Part shown: in pieces, positions 61,834 to 64,000 of the stretch
Layout of the letters: each line of letters starts with the position of its first letter
Numbering within the stretch: position 1 is the first letter of the stretch
Assembly: GCF_004365175.1 (NCBI RefSeq)
Contig: NZ_SOCE01000001.1
Coordinates: forward strand, 2,343,154-2,407,153
Reading direction: 5' to 3'
From: Kribbella voronezhensis
GTDB lineage: Bacteria; Actinomycetota; Actinomycetes; Propionibacteriales; Kribbellaceae
Length of the DNA stretch: 64,000 nucleotides
Position numbers and translations under genes: made by a program
The notes under the pieces: generated by a model
What the model was told of the DNA's origin: nothing
What the model saw: only the letters and a program-made list of their open reading frames with translations
Databases searched by the model: none

Positions 61834-61880
61834 GGAAGGTCTGGCTGCTCGCGTCTCCGCAGCACACGGGGAGACCTTCC
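61834..61880 (+). terminator. Hairpin after the secreted-protein gene
   Basis: GGAAGGTCT (61834-61842) pairs with AGACCTTCC (61872-61880), with a smaller inner stem. It begins 16 nt after the stop and is followed by GGCTTTG. A likely terminator. Confidence 0.6.
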
Positions 61881-61991
61881 GGCTTTGCCGGGCTGAGTTC
61901 GGTCACGTACTTCGGACCTGCTGGCCCGCGGCGCCGCCGGGCGAACGCCGGTGTCGCGATCACCGATGCGGGAATGAGCCGCGAGCGCCTG

Positions 61992-62717
61992 TCAGATGCT
62001 GACCAGCCGGGCGCCTGCATCGGATTCGATGACTGTGCCGGTGAGGTTCGGGTTGGTTGCGGCCAGGACGACCGCTTCGGCGATGTGGGATGCCTTCGCA
62101 ACCTGCCGGGCAGGCAGGTTGCTGGCGGCGTGGTCGAAGTAGGCGACCCGATCCGCTTCGGGCATGCCTTCCCACCAAGGGGTATCGACAAGGCCCGGTG
62201 ACACCGCGTTGACTCGCCGTGGCGCAAGCTCCACCGCCAGGGGTTTCACGAGGGCTTCGACCGCTGCGTTGAGGGCGCCGATCCCCGCAGTACCGGCCAT
62301 CCCTGCTCGGGCCGTGATGGCGCCGACGAGGGTGATCGATGCCTGGGGCGCCAAGAAGGGCAGGACGGCCTGCAGGGTCGTCACGTGTGCCCAGAACTTA
62401 GCCTCGAAGGCTCGCCGCAGCATCGTCAGGTCCAGGTCGGCGAATGCGCCTACCCCTTCCGAGCCACTGACTGTCACCACGAGAACGTCGACGCGACCGA
62501 GCGTCGAAGCCAGTGCGGTGATCGCAGCTTTGTCGCCGGCATCTGCTTGGTGAGTCATCAGCCCTGGCACCTCGCCGGCCGCCTTGGACAGTCTCTCGGC
62601 GCCCCTGCCCACAATGTGCACCGTGTAGTTCCGGACGGCCAACTGCCGCGCCGTCTCCAACCCGATTCCGGAGGACCCGCCGACGACCAGCGCCGTCCTG
62701 CCATCAACTGCATGCAT
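61992..62717 (-). CDS. SDR-fold protein without the catalytic Tyr-Lys pair
   Basis: The product has 241 residues. The Rossmann motif VVGGSSGIGLETARQL is normal and ADAGDKAAITALAS follows the SDR order. At the active site, however, the YxxxK motif reads IGALNAAVEALV, so the catalytic Tyr and Lys are replaced (Ile and Asn). PGLVDTPWWEG follows as usual. It could be a binding protein or act by a different mechanism. An ATG at 62729 is an alternative start. It is divergent from the tetR gene. Confidence 0.82.
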   Translation of the reverse strand: MHAVDGRTALVVGGSSGIGLETARQLAVRNYTVHIVGRGAERLSKAAGEVPGLMTHQADAGDKAAITALASTLGRVDVLVVTVSGSEGVGAFADLDLTMLRRAFEAKFWAHVTTLQAVLPFLAPQASITLVGAITARAGMAGTAGIGALNAAVEALVKPLAVELAPRRVNAVSPGLVDTPWWEGMPEADRVAYFDHAASNLPARQVAKASHIAEAVVLAATNPNLTGTVIESDAGARLVSI

Positions 62718-62734
62718 CACGATCTTCAATTCAA

Positions 62735-62750
62735 TACGAGACGGTTCGTA
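62735..62750. promoter_or_regulatory. Candidate TetR operator
   Basis: TACGA-N6-TCGTA lies between the divergent SDR and tetR genes, 24 nt upstream of the tetR start. Confidence 0.5.
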
Positions 62751-62760
62751 ATGTTTACCG

Positions 62761-62766
62761 TATGCT
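62761..62766 (+). promoter_or_regulatory. -10 box of leaderless tetR gene
   Basis: TATGCT is 7 nt before ATG 62774. This places the start at 62774 rather than at the ATG within the box itself. Confidence 0.5.
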
Positions 62767-62773
62767 GCTGCCC

Positions 62774-63355
62774 ATGGAAAGGCAAAGGGCTTCTCGAGGC
62801 CGGACCCGTAGCGAGGTCAGTCGGCAGGCGGTCCTGGCGGCCGCGATTCAGATCATCGGAATCGATGGGTACGCCGCGTTGTCGATCGAGCGGATCGCCC
62901 GCGAATCCGGGGTCGGCAAGCAGACGGTCTACCGCTGGTGGCCGACCAAGGCCGATGTCGTCATGGAGGCGCTGCTGCACAAGGTCGAGGTGCACATCCC
63001 GATCCCCGACACGGGTGCCCTGGAGTCGGACCTGCGACAGTTTCTGACGACATCCCTTCAGTTGGGGCGGATGCCGCAAGTGGCGGAACTGCTCCGTGCG
63101 CTGGCCGCCGAGGCCCAGCTGAATCCGGCCTTCGCCGAGCGGTTTCGCGCCACCTTCGTCGACCATCGGCGTGCGGCTCTCACGACGATCCTGACCCGCG
63201 ACGACGGCCGCAGGCCCGCACCCGTTCGGACCAGCACCTTGGTGGACGTCGTCTTCGGCGTCATCTGGTACCGATTGCTGATCCTGCCCACCGAGTTCGA
63301 CGACGACCTCGTCACCGAGCTGATCACCCTCCTCACTCAAGCAGGCGCCCGATGA
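62774..63355 (+). CDS. TetR-family regulator
   Basis: The product has 193 residues with an HTH at about 14-58 (RSEVSRQAVLAAAIQIIGIDGYAALSIERIARESGVGKQTVYRWWPTKADVV) and a C-terminal ligand/dimer domain. It lies between two SDR genes, one divergent and one overlapping its 3' end (ATGA), and probably represses both. Confidence 0.93.
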   Translation: MERQRASRGRTRSEVSRQAVLAAAIQIIGIDGYAALSIERIARESGVGKQTVYRWWPTKADVVMEALLHKVEVHIPIPDTGALESDLRQFLTTSLQLGRMPQVAELLRALAAEAQLNPAFAERFRATFVDHRRAALTTILTRDDGRRPAPVRTSTLVDVVFGVIWYRLLILPTEFDDDLVTELITLLTQAGAR

Positions 63356-64000
63356 CCAAACCGCTCGTGGATCGAACGATCCTGATCACCGGCGCCACGG
63401 ACGGTCTCGGTCGCGGCCTGGCGCACGATCTCGCCCGGCGCGGCGCGCAGCTGATCCTGCACGGCCGCCGACCGGATGCCCTGGCCCAACTCGCCGACGA
63501 GCTCCGAAGTTCTGGTGCCACCGTCCACCCCGTGCTGGCGGACTTCGCCGAGCTCGACGACGTACGGGCAGCGGCCGACGACCTCATCGGAAGGCAGCTC
63601 GGCATCGAAGTTCTCATCAACAACGCCGGCATCGGCGCCGGTGCGCCCGCGCCCGTCACGCGGGCCACGACCACGGCAGGGCATGAGCTGCGATTCGCGG
63701 TGAACTACCTCGCTCCGGCGCTGCTGACTGCCCGGCTGCTCCCTGTACTTCGTACCCGGCCAGGCGCACGCATCATCAACGTGGCGTCGGCCGGCCAACA
63801 GGCGCTGGACTTCACCGATCTGATGCTGACCCGCCAGTACTCCGGGATGCGCGCCTATTGCCAGAGCAAGTTGGCGCTGATCATGTTCGGCTTCGATCTC
63901 GCCGACCGCTTCCCGGCCGACCAGCTCACCGTCAACAGCCTGCACCCGGGGAGCTACATGCCCACCAAGATGGTGCTGAACTTCGTGGGACACAGCATCG
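63352..64000 (+). CDS. Short-chain dehydrogenase, 3' end beyond window
   Basis: 216 codons are visible. TGATDGLGRGLAHDLARRG is the cofactor loop, VLINNAGIG the NNAG motif, and YCQSK the active Tyr-Lys near residue 174, so this SDR is catalytically complete, unlike the divergent one. ATG 63352 overlaps the tetR stop. Order and motifs resemble retinol dehydrogenase/WWOX-like SDRs. The gene runs off the right edge. Confidence 0.9.
   Translation, partial: MTKPLVDRTILITGATDGLGRGLAHDLARRGAQLILHGRRPDALAQLADELRSSGATVHPVLADFAELDDVRAAADDLIGRQLGIEVLINNAGIGAGAPAPVTRATTTAGHELRFAVNYLAPALLTARLLPVLRTRPGARIINVASAGQQALDFTDLMLTRQYSGMRAYCQSKLALIMFGFDLADRFPADQLTVNSLHPGSYMPTKMVLNFVGHSI

Overview
The window is 64 kb of high-GC DNA from an actinobacterium. 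The signs are uniformly high third-position GC, many GTG starts, TANNNT -10 boxes 6-9 nt upstream of start codons (leaderless genes), and families such as DUF5947/DUF6084/DUF6390, SCO4848, a split aldehyde dehydrogenase pair, and a BMP-type nucleoside ABC system near cdd/deoA and sdhCDAB. From memory, the order of the housekeeping blocks resembles the Streptomyces SCO4848-SCO4919 region. A Kribbella-like or other Propionibacteriales host is a guess. I see no tRNA, rRNA, CRISPR array, integrase or transposase.

Layout. 1-9.2 kb: 5' end of hypF (minus), an HTH regulator gene with a putative iron box at its promoter, then a ten-gene operon for a group 1h (formerly group 5) [NiFe]-hydrogenase. The operon holds small and large subunits, a NifU/Rieske-like iron-sulfur protein, conserved proteins of unknown function, a maturation protease, a tiny membrane peptide and HypC. 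This type oxidises trace atmospheric H2. 9.2-16.8 kb: an XRE regulator, an Lpd-like flavoprotein, a gamma-glutamylcyclotransferase-like gene, phosphohexomutase, a secreted metallopeptidase, and an esterase with a Tat signal that seems to start at CTG. 16.8-24.1 kb: FAD monooxygenase with divergent TetR, a phosphotransferase, deoC with two aldehyde dehydrogenase genes, and an S66 peptidase.

24.1-30.2 kb: ECF sigma factor and secreted protein opposite a membrane kinase, a DUF1232 protein, LysR/TauE, and a SRPBCC-MarR pair. 30.2-37.5 kb: a sugar-alcohol (probably D-arabitol) operon with ABC importer, polyol dehydrogenase, SorC regulator and xylulokinase. 37.6-41.4 kb: a kinase overlapping a convergent EamA exporter, LysR, and a lipoprotein. 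41.4-48.3 kb: nucleoside salvage (BMP lipoprotein, ATPase, two permeases, cytidine deaminase, thymidine phosphorylase). 48.6-54.8 kb: an M20 amidohydrolase, a mutase catalytic subunit without its B12 domain, two glycosyltransferases and a degenerate metallo-beta-lactamase. 55.2-58.5 kb: sdhCDAB. 58.5-64 kb: small conserved genes, an M55 aminopeptidase divergent from an AraC regulator, and a TetR/SDR cluster cut by the right edge.

How the parts relate. The hydrogenase feeds electrons from H2 toward respiration, and succinate dehydrogenase supplies the same quinone pool. deoC, the ALDH pair, deoA, cdd, the phosphohexomutase and the BMP importer form a nucleoside and deoxyribose salvage theme spread over several operons. 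Start sites are taken from Shine-Dalgarno sequences, stop/start overlaps and -10 placement where these decide between candidates.
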